A DNA stretch of 52,892 nucleotides, taken from Aureitalea sp. L0-47 (GTDB lineage: Bacteria; Bacteroidota; Bacteroidia; Flavobacteriales; Flavobacteriaceae). The notes below the pieces were generated by a model that was given only the letters and a program-made list of their open reading frames with translations, ran no database searches and was not told where the DNA came from. The stretch's first letter is position 1. Each line of letters begins with the position of its first letter. The stretch lies in assembly GCF_026126405.1 (NCBI RefSeq), contig NZ_JAFMTQ010000018.1, positions 1 to 52,892 on the forward strand. Direction: 5' to 3'. Below, piece by piece: positions 25,001 to 33,946 of the stretch. Both the position numbers and the translations under genes were made by a program.

Positions 25001-25525
25001 CTAGTAGTCCTGTAAACTTTCGAAAGTCACCTTGGTAGAAACGAGGGTTTCCCCGTCGATCACCACAGTTTTTTTCTGAATCTTTGCCAGGAGGCTGTCG
25101 CTTCGGGTTTGCGTATCAGTAGTTAACTTAAAACTGAATTTTATCCTGGATTCCAGGGAATCTGAGATACCTTCTGTAGACTCCAATACCTGTATCTCTG
25201 AAATCTGCACTATCTCGGAATTGCCAATATCCAGTATACTCTCCTGAGACAATGAAAGAAGCTGCTCGCGAAGATCTGTTTCGAATTCCGGATGTGTATT
25301 GATCAATTCCTGAAGCTCTGCGTATTCCTGTAATTTTTCAGAAACAATACCCTGATAATTAAGTTCAGAAACTACTGGCATTGCTTCATCGATATCCATC
25401 TCTGCGGCAGACACAGTTTCTTCGGCCTCCATGGCTTCGGTAGATTTCATGGCATCCGTCTCCATCCCGCTGTTGCAGGCCATTAACCAAAATAAACTCA
25501 GTATGATTATCAATTCCTTTCTCAT
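25001..25525 (-). CDS. Hypothetical acidic lipoprotein
   Basis: A 174-residue lipoprotein (lipobox WLMAC, Cys17). The first part of the mature protein is a Glu/Ala/Met-rich linker (STEAMEAEETVSAAEMDIDE) and the rest is helical with acidic patches and a beta-like end (VVIDGETLVSTKVTF). No family recognised. The ATG overlaps the stop of the upstream gene by four bases. The linker composition resembles that of the DUF4349 protein encoded divergently nearby. Confidence 0.8.
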   Translation of the reverse strand: MRKELIIILSLFWLMACNSGMETDAMKSTEAMEAEETVSAAEMDIDEAMPVVSELNYQGIVSEKLQEYAELQELINTHPEFETDLREQLLSLSQESILDIGNSEIVQISEIQVLESTEGISDSLESRIKFSFKLTTDTQTRSDSLLAKIQKKTVVIDGETLVSTKVTFESLQDY

Positions 25526-26415
25526 TGTGTACTGAATTTGAGTTTCACGATCTTTCCATCGGCATAGCGTTTGTCCAGAATCCTAATATTTTTCAAACTA
25601 CTTGTGGGAATGGTTAGCTTGTTGATGAATTCTTCTTTGGAATACATCTCAATGCCCGAAGAGTTTGGATAGACCTGGAATATCTGGGCCTCATCGGATA
25701 TAAGATTTGCCAGTTGTTTTCTCCTTTTCTGAAGTTCATTGGTATTCCCAGAACTATAATACTTCAGGATAACAGCGTAATCATCGGTTGCCACAGGTAC
25801 TATTGCATTCTTGTTCGATTCAATATGCCGAACGATGGTGTCTGTTTTGTGATAAGGAGACTGTATTACGAATCGAATCGTCTTTTCAGAAGTTGTATAC
25901 TGAAAACACCCAGTACTGTCGGTTTTCATATAAATTGGCGACTCACCCTCCACCAGGACCTTAATGCTAAGGGCTATTTCTGAAATAGGCTCCCCGTAAT
26001 CCTCGTCTACCATACAGAACTCGTAGGTGTGATCGAAATCGATGAGGCTATAGACGATAAATGCTAAGGGGATAATGGCAAGAGAGTACCAAAGTTTTAA
26101 CCCTGTTCGATTCGTTCCCGACTTAACCTCGCTATTCGCTTGCTTAAAATCATTCCAGTTTTTATACCCGGCATATCCGCTCAGCAAGTTAAGCATATCG
26201 ATTCGCGGTAGCTTATCTGCATCGTTCTTAAAATAGGTGTAGAACCATTTTTCACTAACACGACCCTTTGTCTTTTCAAAAAGGTCTTCCTGGAACCCGG
26301 TTATCTCCTCTCCTTTCCAATTTCCAATATCCTCAGGGGCACTATGCGTCTCCAAATAGGTCCTGGAAACAGCCTCCCTGAGTAATTCGAAAAGTTTTTT
26401 TTGTGCTGAATCCAA
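25522..26415 (-). CDS. Membrane protein with N-terminal helix-turn-helix-like domain
   Basis: A 297-residue protein starting at TTG; no ATG is available before an in-frame stop. The N-terminal ~95 residues end in the pattern 'L-P-R-I-D-M-L-N-L-L-S-G-Y-A-G-Y-K-N-W-N-D-F', which recurs at the front of many uncharacterised Bacteroidota proteins and looks like a small helical DNA- or protein-binding module (inference). One transmembrane helix follows (about 107-125), then an extracytoplasmic part with a carboxypeptidase-regulatory-like beta segment (about 130-205). It may be a one-component envelope sensor. Coupled to the downstream lipoprotein and divergent from the DUF4349 gene. Confidence 0.78.
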   Translation of the reverse strand: MDSAQKKLFELLREAVSRTYLETHSAPEDIGNWKGEEITGFQEDLFEKTKGRVSEKWFYTYFKNDADKLPRIDMLNLLSGYAGYKNWNDFKQANSEVKSGTNRTGLKLWYSLAIIPLAFIVYSLIDFDHTYEFCMVDEDYGEPISEIALSIKVLVEGESPIYMKTDSTGCFQYTTSEKTIRFVIQSPYHKTDTIVRHIESNKNAIVPVATDDYAVILKYYSSGNTNELQKRRKQLANLISDEAQIFQVYPNSSGIEMYSKEEFINKLTIPTSSLKNIRILDKRYADGKIVKLKFSTQ

Positions 26416-26509
26416 GCTTTTAGTAATTGAAAATCAAATAGTTAAAAATTGTAAAACAATTTACAAGGGGTTTACAAGTCATTTGCAACCGTTTCGGTTA
26501 AAGCGGGCC

Positions 26510-26517
26510 TAGGTTTG
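26510..26517 (+). promoter_or_regulatory. -7 box upstream of DUF4349 gene
   Basis: TAGGTTTG matches TAnnTTTG, 29 bases before the ATG. A TTTG lies 24 bases upstream, somewhat farther than the usual 19-21, so only the -7 box is supported. Confidence 0.4.
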
Positions 26518-26545
26518 TTGCTGTAAAACCTAAAAGTATAAAATT

Positions 26546-27421
26546 ATGAGAACAATTAATTCAAAGATCATATCGAAAGCAAGTTGGTTACTCCTTGTGT
26601 TTACCCTTTTATTTTCCTGTCATGAAGGTGCCAACTATAGCGAAGAGCTCAAAATGTCTGAAGTAGACGTTGACGAAAGCTTCGAAGCGGTAGAAACTAT
26701 GGGTGCAGAGGAAACCCCTATAATGAGTTTCAAACCTGATGCAACTCTTACTAAAACGCCCACCAATCTTAAGATCATTAAAACAGCATCGGCCAGGTAT
26801 AAGGTAAAGGATGTAAAGGTGGCTACCGGACAAATCAGGGCCATTAGCTTGAAATACGATGCTTATATCAGCGACCTGCGGTACGAGAATAACCTCTATC
26901 AGAAAGAGAATCGATTAACCATCAAAGTACCCCAGCAGCATTTTGATATGATGATGGATTCAATAGGAAAAGTGGTTGAATTCGTGGAATATGAAAATAT
27001 CACTACCAAGGATGTTACCGAAGAATATGTCGACCTGCAAGGCCGCCTGGCTACAAAACTGGAGGTAAAGAAACGTTATGAGGAGATCCTTAGAAAAAAT
27101 GCGAAGACCGTTAAGGATATTCTCGACACCGAGGAGAAGTTACGCGTACTCCAGGAGGAGATCGAATCGGCACAAGGTAGGTTGAAATACCTAACAAACA
27201 GGGTTGCCTACAGCACGATCCAGATCGATCTTTACGAGACAGTTGAGTATACTGAAGAGCCTACAAGTTATAAGAAAACCTTTGGTGATAAGACCAAGGA
27301 AGGATTGTCATTTGGATGGAATATGATTGAAGCGATAGTATTATTCTTTATCCACATCTGGCCCTTGATTCTCTTCGGATTGATCCTGGCATTCCTCATA
27401 AGACGTTGGCTTAAGAAATAG
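26546..27421 (+). CDS. DUF4349 domain lipoprotein with C-terminal membrane helix
   Basis: A 291-residue protein. A lipobox-like LLFSC ends the signal segment (Cys25). An acidic Met-containing linker leads to the DUF4349 core (about 75-235), with ALKYDAYIS-like and VPQQHFDMMMDSIGKV segments, a long coiled coil (about 155-225) and the beta hairpin RVAYSTIQIDLYE. A transmembrane helix (about 263-285) and a basic tail RRWLKK close it. Members of the family sit in the cell envelope; their function is not known. Lipid anchor and C-terminal helix together would pin both ends to the membrane. Confidence 0.92.
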   Translation: MRTINSKIISKASWLLLVFTLLFSCHEGANYSEELKMSEVDVDESFEAVETMGAEETPIMSFKPDATLTKTPTNLKIIKTASARYKVKDVKVATGQIRAISLKYDAYISDLRYENNLYQKENRLTIKVPQQHFDMMMDSIGKVVEFVEYENITTKDVTEEYVDLQGRLATKLEVKKRYEEILRKNAKTVKDILDTEEKLRVLQEEIESAQGRLKYLTNRVAYSTIQIDLYETVEYTEEPTSYKKTFGDKTKEGLSFGWNMIEAIVLFFIHIWPLILFGLILAFLIRRWLKK

Positions 27422-27438
27422 AACCGAAACTGGGTTGG

Positions 27439-28059
27439 TTACGGGGTTCCCCAATGCGTGAAGACTTTTTCAACTTCGAGAAGTTCCGATCGGTTGGGGA
27501 ATTCCCTTTTCAACTCTTCCACTAAGGTTTTACCTTTCTCGCAGCCCGTGAACTCATATTGGCATTGATAGCTGTAAGCAATGGCAATGCGATACCTGGC
27601 ATCGTAATCCCCTGGATACAATTCAAGCGCTTTGTTATACTGAAATAGCGCATTGTGGTAATGCCATTTCTTCAACCAGGCATCACCATCATTGATATAA
27701 AAAATAAATTCTTTACTAAGATCCCGAGCGGAATTCTCTTTTACAGTTAGTGCCGGAAGTCCGAAACTAAAATTATGGAACGTCTTGTACCCCAAATAAA
27801 AGATCACTGGTAATGCAACTATTAGAAAGGCGGCAAATTTTAAACGCCTTCGACCTCTTTCGCGTATGGTCCTTTCGCGTATCCTGCGGAGCACTATTGG
27901 ATCGACTCCTTCATTCGGAATAGCTCCTTTTCCTCCAAAATCAAGGGGTTTGTTGTCAAACATAGACCGGGATTTTTTGAACAGTTTCTTCTTGCGCAAC
28001 AACCTGGCGTTATTGCGAATAACCGACATCATACCGGGAAAAGAACCTGTGACGGACAT
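27439..28059 (-). CDS. Membrane-anchored TPR-like protein
   Basis: A 206-residue protein. Its first ~75 residues are very basic (RRIRERTIRERGRRRLK) and should be cytoplasmic. A transmembrane helix (about 77-95) is followed by an external part with a TPR-like pair (WHYHNALFQYNKALELYPGDYDA and RYRIAIAYSY region). Cysteines in CQYEFTGCEKG are unusual. Function unknown. It converges with the DUF4349 gene across a 17-base gap. Internal Met codons leave the start uncertain. Confidence 0.75.
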   Translation of the reverse strand: MSVTGSFPGMMSVIRNNARLLRKKKLFKKSRSMFDNKPLDFGGKGAIPNEGVDPIVLRRIRERTIRERGRRRLKFAAFLIVALPVIFYLGYKTFHNFSFGLPALTVKENSARDLSKEFIFYINDGDAWLKKWHYHNALFQYNKALELYPGDYDARYRIAIAYSYQCQYEFTGCEKGKTLVEELKREFPNRSELLEVEKVFTHWGTP

Positions 28060-28121
28060 AAGAAGGATTTAATATATGTTGAAAAATTGCCCAAAAAGTT
28101 ACCGAGTTCAAATTTCAGAAA

Positions 28122-28150
28122 TAAAAAAAGCCACGGGAGAACCGTGGCTT
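28122..28150 (-). terminator. Intrinsic terminator for SnoaL-like gene
   Basis: On the minus strand AAGCCACGG pairs with CCGTGGCTT around a five-base loop, followed by a T7 run. It lies 20 bases after the stop of the upstream minus-strand gene. Confidence 0.88.
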
Positions 28151-28170
28151 CAACATAATTTAGAGGAATC

Positions 28171-28719
28171 TTACTGTTCAGATTCTTCCGCGCCTTCTTC
28201 GGCTGCTTGTTCCATGCCTTCTTCAGAAGCGTCCTCAGACGCAGCCGCAGTCAGTGCCGCTACCAAAGCAGCCGTATCCCAATAGCCGTATTCCTCAACA
28301 ACTTTACCATCCACAAACTGCGCGGTAACATGCACAGGAATCATCATTTCTGTGCCCGTGGAAGCGATTGTCCCTTTCCAAAGCCCCCAGTAATTCACCC
28401 AGGTCTCACCTTTGTCTGTAGTTACCATCTCCACATCCCCTTTATCAGATACGAATCCATAGGAGGATAATCCGGACGTGGTCGTTTTATGTGCTTCAAC
28501 CGTTTCTGCCGGGGTCATCGATTTATCATCTGTGTTGTGATATACCTTGGCGGTATCTGCAAATTTTGCCGTGTAATTTTCCCAGTCGGCCGCTTCATAA
28601 GCCGCGATCACTTCTTTGAAAGTGTCAATTTCAGCGGAACTTTGAGTATAGCGCTCAGGACATTCTTCGCAGGCAATAAAAGTACATGCCAGGACAATTA
28701 TTAATGCTAGTTTTTTCAT
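28171..28719 (-). CDS. SnoaL/NTF2-like lipoprotein
   Basis: A 182-residue lipoprotein (lipobox FIAC). The mature part (about 30-150) has the SnoaL/NTF2-like cone-fold pattern: an N-terminal helix (EVIAAYEAADWENYTAKFAD), VYHNTDDKSMTP, and a set of long strands (WVNYWGLWKGT; PVHVTAQFVDGKVVEEYGYWD). The C-terminal 30 residues are an acidic Ala/Glu tail. Such proteins bind small ligands or act as isomerases, but no catalytic residues can be assigned here. The gene is 25 bases downstream of the next one and is probably co-transcribed. Confidence 0.85.
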   Translation of the reverse strand: MKKLALIIVLACTFIACEECPERYTQSSAEIDTFKEVIAAYEAADWENYTAKFADTAKVYHNTDDKSMTPAETVEAHKTTTSGLSSYGFVSDKGDVEMVTTDKGETWVNYWGLWKGTIASTGTEMMIPVHVTAQFVDGKVVEEYGYWDTAALVAALTAAASEDASEEGMEQAAEEGAEESEQ

Positions 28720-28744
28720 TTTGAGATTATTTGGTTATAATTTT

Positions 28745-29509
28745 TTAGTTAGCTGAATAGCTTAGGTCCGGACGCATCCACCCCTGCATTGTTTCCATTT
28801 TATCAATTATGGATAGAAGTTCCTTCTGCAATGCAGCTCCTTCTTCGCCCAATAATTGATCGTTTTCAGATTGCAATTGCTCAAACGCCGCAGGATTTTC
28901 GGCAGCAACAGCTACAAGGAAGAAAGTACCGTCTGCTCCAAATCCACTGCGGTATACCCTGTAATGCATTTTTGATCCTTTCTGGGCAAATAGCTTCTTG
29001 TATTTCTTGGCTATCTCGTTGGCCTTAGCGTAATTTTCAGGAGAAACATAGTACTTCACATTGTTTCTGTACATTTTTCCTTGAGGCATCTGGTTAATAC
29101 CTGTAGGTTGATAAGATAGTTCCTTGTCCATGGTAATTATATAATCCCTGTGGTCGGTGTAATACTTGTCCATCCTATTGAACATGTCACCAAATGCTTC
29201 TTCACCCATTCCTTCTGCCAGTTCCGAGAATATATTGTCATCAAGGTCTGCCATTTTATTTAATGGAGTTATATACGTATAAACAAATTCCGAAGTGGAC
29301 AGAGTCATCCATGAGGTCTTTGTCACACCGTGCTTTTTACTGTGGCCTACCATTTCTTTGCAGATGGCTTCATATTCACCTATCATGGAAGGTTTTACAT
29401 AATCTTCATGAATAGCAAATGATTGATAATTCTTGTCTTGCGCGAATCCCGTCACAGACAGTAATAAGATAAGGGCGATTGAAATGTTGAAAATGTTCCT
29501 AGTTTTCAT
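28745..29509 (-). CDS. Secreted protein with two ferredoxin-like (ABM-type) halves
   Basis: A 254-residue protein with a signal peptide ending TGFAQ. The mature part seems to consist of two alpha/beta halves (about 30-120 and 140-235), each with a strand-helix-strand pattern (Y-[VE]-x-P..M..Y-E-A-I-C and YYVSPENYAKANEIAKKYK) that resembles dimeric alpha-beta barrel proteins. This is an inference from pattern only. Trp/Met-rich end MQGWMRPDLSY. Function unknown; paired with the SnoaL-like lipoprotein in one operon. Confidence 0.75.
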   Translation of the reverse strand: MKTRNIFNISIALILLLSVTGFAQDKNYQSFAIHEDYVKPSMIGEYEAICKEMVGHSKKHGVTKTSWMTLSTSEFVYTYITPLNKMADLDDNIFSELAEGMGEEAFGDMFNRMDKYYTDHRDYIITMDKELSYQPTGINQMPQGKMYRNNVKYYVSPENYAKANEIAKKYKKLFAQKGSKMHYRVYRSGFGADGTFFLVAVAAENPAAFEQLQSENDQLLGEEGAALQKELLSIIDKMETMQGWMRPDLSYSAN

Positions 29510-29735
29510 TTTATATTGGTTTGGTTAATAACAAATCTGTTTGGTTTCAAAATGAACCCAAGTCAATTACCAGCAAGCAATAAGTGTAGACAAAGGGGAG
29601 AGGAGAAATAAATAATTGATAAACAATTAGTTAAAGTTACAACAATTATATTTGGAAAAGTTGAATGAATTTTCTTGCAGAATAAAATTTATATGTTGAT
29701 CTGCGTTTTCAGAAAGGTTTTATCGGCCGGGCCAC

Positions 29736-29766
29736 TTTGCCACAAGCACTTCAATTTGTATCTTTG
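29736..29766 (+). promoter_or_regulatory. Housekeeping promoter of ffh
   Basis: TTTG-N19-TATCTTTG, an exact match to the Bacteroidota -33/-7 consensus, 26 bases before the ffh ATG. Confidence 0.85.
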
Positions 29767-29791
29767 CCTCTCTTAAAACTGAAGGAATTCC

Positions 29792-31120
29792 ATGTTCGAT
29801 AATTTAACCGACAAACTCGATAAAGCCTTACACGTTCTGAAAGGACACGGTAGTATTACCGAAGTTAACGTGGCCGAAACCCTGAAAGAGGTGCGCAGAG
29901 CATTACTGGATGCAGATGTTAACTTTAAAACGGCCAAAGAGTTTACCAATAGGGTGAAGGAAAAGGCCCTGGGTCAGAATGTACTGACCACCCTTCAGCC
30001 GGGTCAGCTCATGGTGAAGATCGTAAAAGACGAACTCACCGAGTTAATGGGAGGTGATACCGCCGGGCTAGACCTAAGCGGTTCGCCTAGCGTGATCCTT
30101 ATGTCCGGACTTCAGGGTAGTGGTAAAACTACCTTCTCCGGTAAACTGGCCAACTTCCTTAAAACAAAAAAAACTCGCAAACCACTTTTGGTGGCTTGTG
30201 ATGTATACCGTCCTGCCGCGATCAACCAGCTACATGTAGTTGGAGATCAGGTTGGTGTTGAGGTCTATTCCGAAGAAGGAAATATGGACCCTGTGGCAAT
30301 TGCAACCAGCGCTATCGCTCATGCAAAACAGAACGGGTTTAACGTGGTTATTGTCGATACCGCGGGTCGATTAGCGGTGGACGAGGAAATGATGACGGAG
30401 ATCGCCAATATTCACGCTGCTATCAAACCGAACGAGACACTGTTCGTGGTGGATTCGATGACAGGTCAGGATGCGGTAAATACCGCAAAAGCATTTAACG
30501 ACAGACTGAATTTTGAAGGTGTTGTCCTTACTAAATTAGATGGTGATACCCGGGGTGGTGCGGCGATCTCGATCAAGAGCGTTGTAGATAAACCTATTAA
30601 ATTCATCGGTACCGGTGAAAAGATGGATGCCATCGATGTGTTTCACCCTGCCCGTATGGCCGACCGAATCCTGGGAATGGGAGATGTGGTTTCCCTTGTG
30701 GAACGCGCCCAGGAGCAATACGACGAGGAAGAGGCCAGGAAACTTCAGAAGAAGATCGCTAAAAACCAGTTTGGTTTCGACGACTTCATGAAGCAGATCC
30801 AGCAGGTGAAGAAGATGGGTAGCATGAAAGACCTGGTAGGAATGATACCCGGAGCGGGAAAAGCACTGAAAGATGTTGATATAGACGATGATGCCTTTAA
30901 GGGAATTGAGGCGATCATCAACTCTATGACCCCGGATGAACGATCGACTCCTGCACTGATAAATGGAAGCCGCAAAAAGCGTATCGCCAAAGGAAGCGGT
31001 ACTTCGGTCCAGGAAGTTAACCAACTGCTGAAACAATTCAACCAAATGGCCAAGATGATGAAGATGATGCAAGGTGGCGGAGGCCGCAAGATGATGCAGA
31101 TGATGAATAAAATGCGATAA
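29792..31120 (+). CDS. ffh: Signal recognition particle protein Ffh (SRP54)
   Basis: A 442-residue GTPase that with 4.5S RNA binds signal sequences on nascent membrane proteins and delivers them to FtsY and the translocon. The N domain (1-90) is followed by the G domain with the P loop GLQGSGKTTF, DTAGR and TKLDGDTRGG, and a Met-rich M domain (about 300-442) including PGAGK, the RNA-binding segment around SRKKRIAKGSGTS, and a C terminus of MMKMMQGGG type. Length is normal. folD follows after 17 bases in the same direction. Confidence 0.98.
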   Translation: MFDNLTDKLDKALHVLKGHGSITEVNVAETLKEVRRALLDADVNFKTAKEFTNRVKEKALGQNVLTTLQPGQLMVKIVKDELTELMGGDTAGLDLSGSPSVILMSGLQGSGKTTFSGKLANFLKTKKTRKPLLVACDVYRPAAINQLHVVGDQVGVEVYSEEGNMDPVAIATSAIAHAKQNGFNVVIVDTAGRLAVDEEMMTEIANIHAAIKPNETLFVVDSMTGQDAVNTAKAFNDRLNFEGVVLTKLDGDTRGGAAISIKSVVDKPIKFIGTGEKMDAIDVFHPARMADRILGMGDVVSLVERAQEQYDEEEARKLQKKIAKNQFGFDDFMKQIQQVKKMGSMKDLVGMIPGAGKALKDVDIDDDAFKGIEAIINSMTPDERSTPALINGSRKKRIAKGSGTSVQEVNQLLKQFNQMAKMMKMMQGGGGRKMMQMMNKMR

Positions 31121-31137
31121 CCCAAAAACAAGCAACC

Positions 31138-32016
31138 ATGACCATCCTCGACGGAAGAAAAATAAGCAACGACATTAAGGACGAGATCAAGGAAACCGTT
31201 GATCAAATGAAAGCCAATGGAGAAAAGGTGCCACACCTGGCGGCTGTCCTTGTTGGGGATGATGGTGCAAGTTTAACCTATGTTGGCAGTAAGGTACGTG
31301 CTTGCGAACGCATTGGCTTCGAATCTACGCTGGTACATCTTCCCGATAGTACCACCGAAGAGGAATTACTGGACAAAGTACACGAACTCAATAACAACGA
31401 CGATATCGATGGATATATCGTGCAGTTACCTCTGCCGAAGCAAATCGATTCTCAAAAAGTACTTCTGGCCGTTGACCCAAAGAAAGATGTGGATGGATTC
31501 CACCCAACGAATTTCGGGAATATGGCACTGGATATGCCCACTTTTATCCCGGCAACCCCTTTCGGTATCATGGAATTGCTGGAGCGCTTCGATGTTGAAA
31601 CCAGCGGAAAACATGCGGTGGTAATAGGCAGGAGTCATATTGTAGGCCGACCAATGAGTATCCTTATGAGCCAGAAAGCGAAACGCGGAAACTGCACAGT
31701 TACCCTTACCCATAGCCGCACAAAGGATATTGAGAAATTCACCAAAGATGCTGATATCATTATCTCTGCCTTAGGTGTACCAAACTTTCTGAAAGCCGAT
31801 ATGGTGAAGGATGGTGTGGTAATTATCGATGTGGGGATCACAAGAGTTCCGGACGAAAGTAAACCAAGAGGCTATGCCATTACCGGGGATGTCGACTTTG
31901 AAAGTGTAAGTAAAAAAGCTTCTTTTATCACCCCGGTTCCGGGTGGAGTAGGGCCGATGACTATTGCCATGCTACTCAAGAATACTTTACTGGCCAGAGA
32001 GAATAGAAGAGCTTAG
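31138..32016 (+). CDS. folD: Bifunctional methylene-THF dehydrogenase / methenyl-THF cyclohydrolase
   Basis: A 292-residue FolD. It interconverts 5,10-methylene- and 10-formyl-tetrahydrofolate with NADP. Visible are the substrate-site segment LTYVGSKVRACE with the catalytic Lys, QLPLPKQID, KDVDGFHP, the Rossmann motif GRSHIVGRP and the C-terminal PVPGGVGPMTIAML. It is probably co-transcribed with ffh. Its TAG stop overlaps the stop of the convergent permease gene. Confidence 0.97.
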   Translation: MTILDGRKISNDIKDEIKETVDQMKANGEKVPHLAAVLVGDDGASLTYVGSKVRACERIGFESTLVHLPDSTTEEELLDKVHELNNNDDIDGYIVQLPLPKQIDSQKVLLAVDPKKDVDGFHPTNFGNMALDMPTFIPATPFGIMELLERFDVETSGKHAVVIGRSHIVGRPMSILMSQKAKRGNCTVTLTHSRTKDIEKFTKDADIIISALGVPNFLKADMVKDGVVIIDVGITRVPDESKPRGYAITGDVDFESVSKKASFITPVPGGVGPMTIAMLLKNTLLARENRRA

Positions 32017-33089
32017 GACTCCTTTTTTTCGTCTTCTTTTGTAGTTGCTATTGCTTCTGAAATCTCTTCGGAATTGTTATTGTTCGAAAGATATTCCTTT
32101 CGGTAAATATTCACGATCACGAGAAATAGACTAATCAGTAGCGGTCCGAAGATCAGCCCAATGAATCCGAAGAGCGGCACTCCCACGATCACACCGATCA
32201 AAGTGATGAGTGGATGTACGTTATCCAATCGCTTCAGAACATACAACCGAATGATATTATCGGTAGAACCAACCACGATAAGGCCGTAGAGTAATATTCC
32301 CCAGGCCGCAAAGTTATTTCCGGTGGATAGTTCTAAAATGAACACAGGTAATATCCCGATGAGGGTCCCCACGAAAGGGATCATGGAACCGATGGTAACT
32401 ATCACAAACCAGAAGAAAGGATCCTGAATTCCGAAGATAAAGAAACCGATGAGCGCAATGATTCCCTGGGCCAGGGCCACCAGAGGAATTCCCAGGGCGT
32501 TAGAACGAACCATTGCCTGGATCTCTCTGCCAATCACCTTTAAATTGGATTTGCTGATGGGGAGATAGTCGCCTACAGAATTATGTACCAGTCTACGGTT
32601 CGTGAACATATAGAACAATATAAAGTACATTAGTCCGAGTGCGATCACTATATCAAAAGTACTTCCCGCCACACTCTGTAAATTGCTGGAAAGCCAGTTC
32701 GAAATCGCACCTACGTCAATCTCTGAGGCGAGGTTGAAATTGTATTTTGTCTCTAAATCAACCAGCTCACCCTTTAAAGCTGTTATTACTTTTTCTGAAT
32801 TCTGTACGGCATTCCCGATCTTGTTACCTAGCATCACGATAACTCCGGACACGGGTAATACGATACCAACAATGGAAGCGAAAATGAGCAAGCTTGCAGC
32901 CAGGTTTGAATTCCATCCCTTACGCACCAAACGAAGCATCCAGCCACGCATCAGAACATAAATTGTGATGGCTCCAAGAACTCCCGAGAAATAGGGCATG
33001 AGTTCCCTGAAGATCAGTCCCCCTATGAGTATGATCAGAAGCAGTACGAAGATCTGCTGTATGATATGCTGCGGAATAGGCTTGTGCAT
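32013..33089 (-). CDS. AI-2E family (PerM-like) membrane transporter
   Basis: A 358-residue polytopic protein with about seven or eight transmembrane helices: two at the N terminus, one around 65-90, a periplasmic loop (about 95-140), then a cluster from 145 to 330 containing GxxIPFVGTLIGILPVF and GPLLISLFLV, typical of the AI-2E/PerM family. Members export small molecules or ions; the substrate cannot be read from sequence. It ends in a highly charged cytoplasmic tail (EEISEAIATTKEDEKKES). The last codons overlap the folD stop on the other strand by four bases. Confidence 0.92.
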   Translation of the reverse strand: MHKPIPQHIIQQIFVLLLIILIGGLIFRELMPYFSGVLGAITIYVLMRGWMLRLVRKGWNSNLAASLLIFASIVGIVLPVSGVIVMLGNKIGNAVQNSEKVITALKGELVDLETKYNFNLASEIDVGAISNWLSSNLQSVAGSTFDIVIALGLMYFILFYMFTNRRLVHNSVGDYLPISKSNLKVIGREIQAMVRSNALGIPLVALAQGIIALIGFFIFGIQDPFFWFVIVTIGSMIPFVGTLIGILPVFILELSTGNNFAAWGILLYGLIVVGSTDNIIRLYVLKRLDNVHPLITLIGVIVGVPLFGFIGLIFGPLLISLFLVIVNIYRKEYLSNNNNSEEISEAIATTKEDEKKES

Positions 33090-33239
33090 ATGAAAATATA
33101 ATTAAGCGTAAAGATACATTTTTAAGCTATTAATCCTCGAAAATCATGTTTATCGAGTTTCCGGACTGTTTATCTATTTTATTACTGAAATGGATTAGAA
33201 ATTGCTACATTAACACGACCAAATTAAATGATCGATATT

Positions 33240-33509
33240 ATGAAAAGAGTAGTTTTAATTATCGCAGTATTGGCGATTGGACTTGTTTCACTAGCCGCAT
33301 TCAACAAAGATGAGGGGCCTAAGGTAACTATATGCCATATCCCACCAGGGAATCCGGACAACGCTCATTCTATCACTATTAGTATTAATGCTTTGCCGGC
33401 ACACCTTGCACATGGAGATAGTGAAGGAGCCTGTGATACTCAATGTACATTGGAGACCGATCCGGAGTGCTATTGCGCATTATTTCCTAACGATCCGGAA
33501 TGTAATTAG
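33240..33509 (+). CDS. Small secreted Cys/His-rich protein with CHIPPG motif
   Basis: An 89-residue protein from the ATG that begins the signal peptide (an in-frame ATG four codons earlier is less likely). The mature part carries ICHIPPGNPDNAHSI and, after a short gap, AHLAHGD, a motif that elsewhere occurs at the ends of large surface proteins; here it is nearly the whole protein. Six cysteines (ICH, ACD, QCT, ECY, YCA, ECN) suggest disulfides or metal binding together with the histidines. The role is unknown. Confidence 0.85.
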   Translation: MKRVVLIIAVLAIGLVSLAAFNKDEGPKVTICHIPPGNPDNAHSITISINALPAHLAHGDSEGACDTQCTLETDPECYCALFPNDPECN

Positions 33510-33519
33510 CGATAATCGC

Positions 33520-33945
33520 TTACTTCGCGAATAAGTGATCTAAATTCTTAAAGGCTTTAAATTCCAGGGCATTCCCGCTGGGATCTTTAAAGAACATGGT
33601 GGCCTGTTCTCCAACTTCGCCTTCAAAGCGAATGTATGGGTCGATAATGAATTTAATATTCTGCTCTCTAAGTGATTCCGATAGCTGCTTAAAATCTTCC
33701 ATTGTTAGCACCACACCAAAATGTGGAACGGGTACATCTTTTCCATCCACGGGATTGGTATGTGCGTCTTCTTTCTCTTGTTCCTTAAGGTGGATCACCA
33801 GTTGATGTCCGAAGAAATCGAAATCCACCCAATGGTCACTGCTTCTACCTTCGCTACATCCCAAAATGTCCCTGTAAAAAGCGCGGTTCTTGGGTATCTC
33901 ATTAACAGGAATTGCAAGGTGAAAAGGTCGAATATTATTTTTCAT
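33520..33945 (-). CDS. VOC superfamily (glyoxalase/dioxygenase-like) protein
   Basis: A 141-residue protein with two beta-alpha-beta-beta-beta modules: [23 protein letters not shown] at the front and [13 protein letters not shown] then [15 protein letters not shown] at the end. His8-9 region, the central His and the Glu of NALEFK fit metal ligands of this superfamily. The substrate is unknown. The ATG lies one base after the stop of the methyltransferase gene, so the two are co-translated and may act on the same compound. Confidence 0.9.
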   Translation of the reverse strand: MKNNIRPFHLAIPVNEIPKNRAFYRDILGCSEGRSSDHWVDFDFFGHQLVIHLKEQEKEDAHTNPVDGKDVPVPHFGVVLTMEDFKQLSESLREQNIKFIIDPYIRFEGEVGEQATMFFKDPSGNALEFKAFKNLDHLFAK

Positions 33946-33946
33946 T

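Noticed and set aside
29510-29791. Gap before ffh checked for an SRP RNA or tRNA
   Set aside because: No cloverleaf or SRP RNA hairpin with a conserved GGAA-type loop was evident; only the ffh promoter is supported.
30536-31135. Minus-strand open frame of about 199 codons inside ffh
   Set aside because: His/Leu-rich shadow of the Met-rich M domain codons; no promoter or recognised motif.
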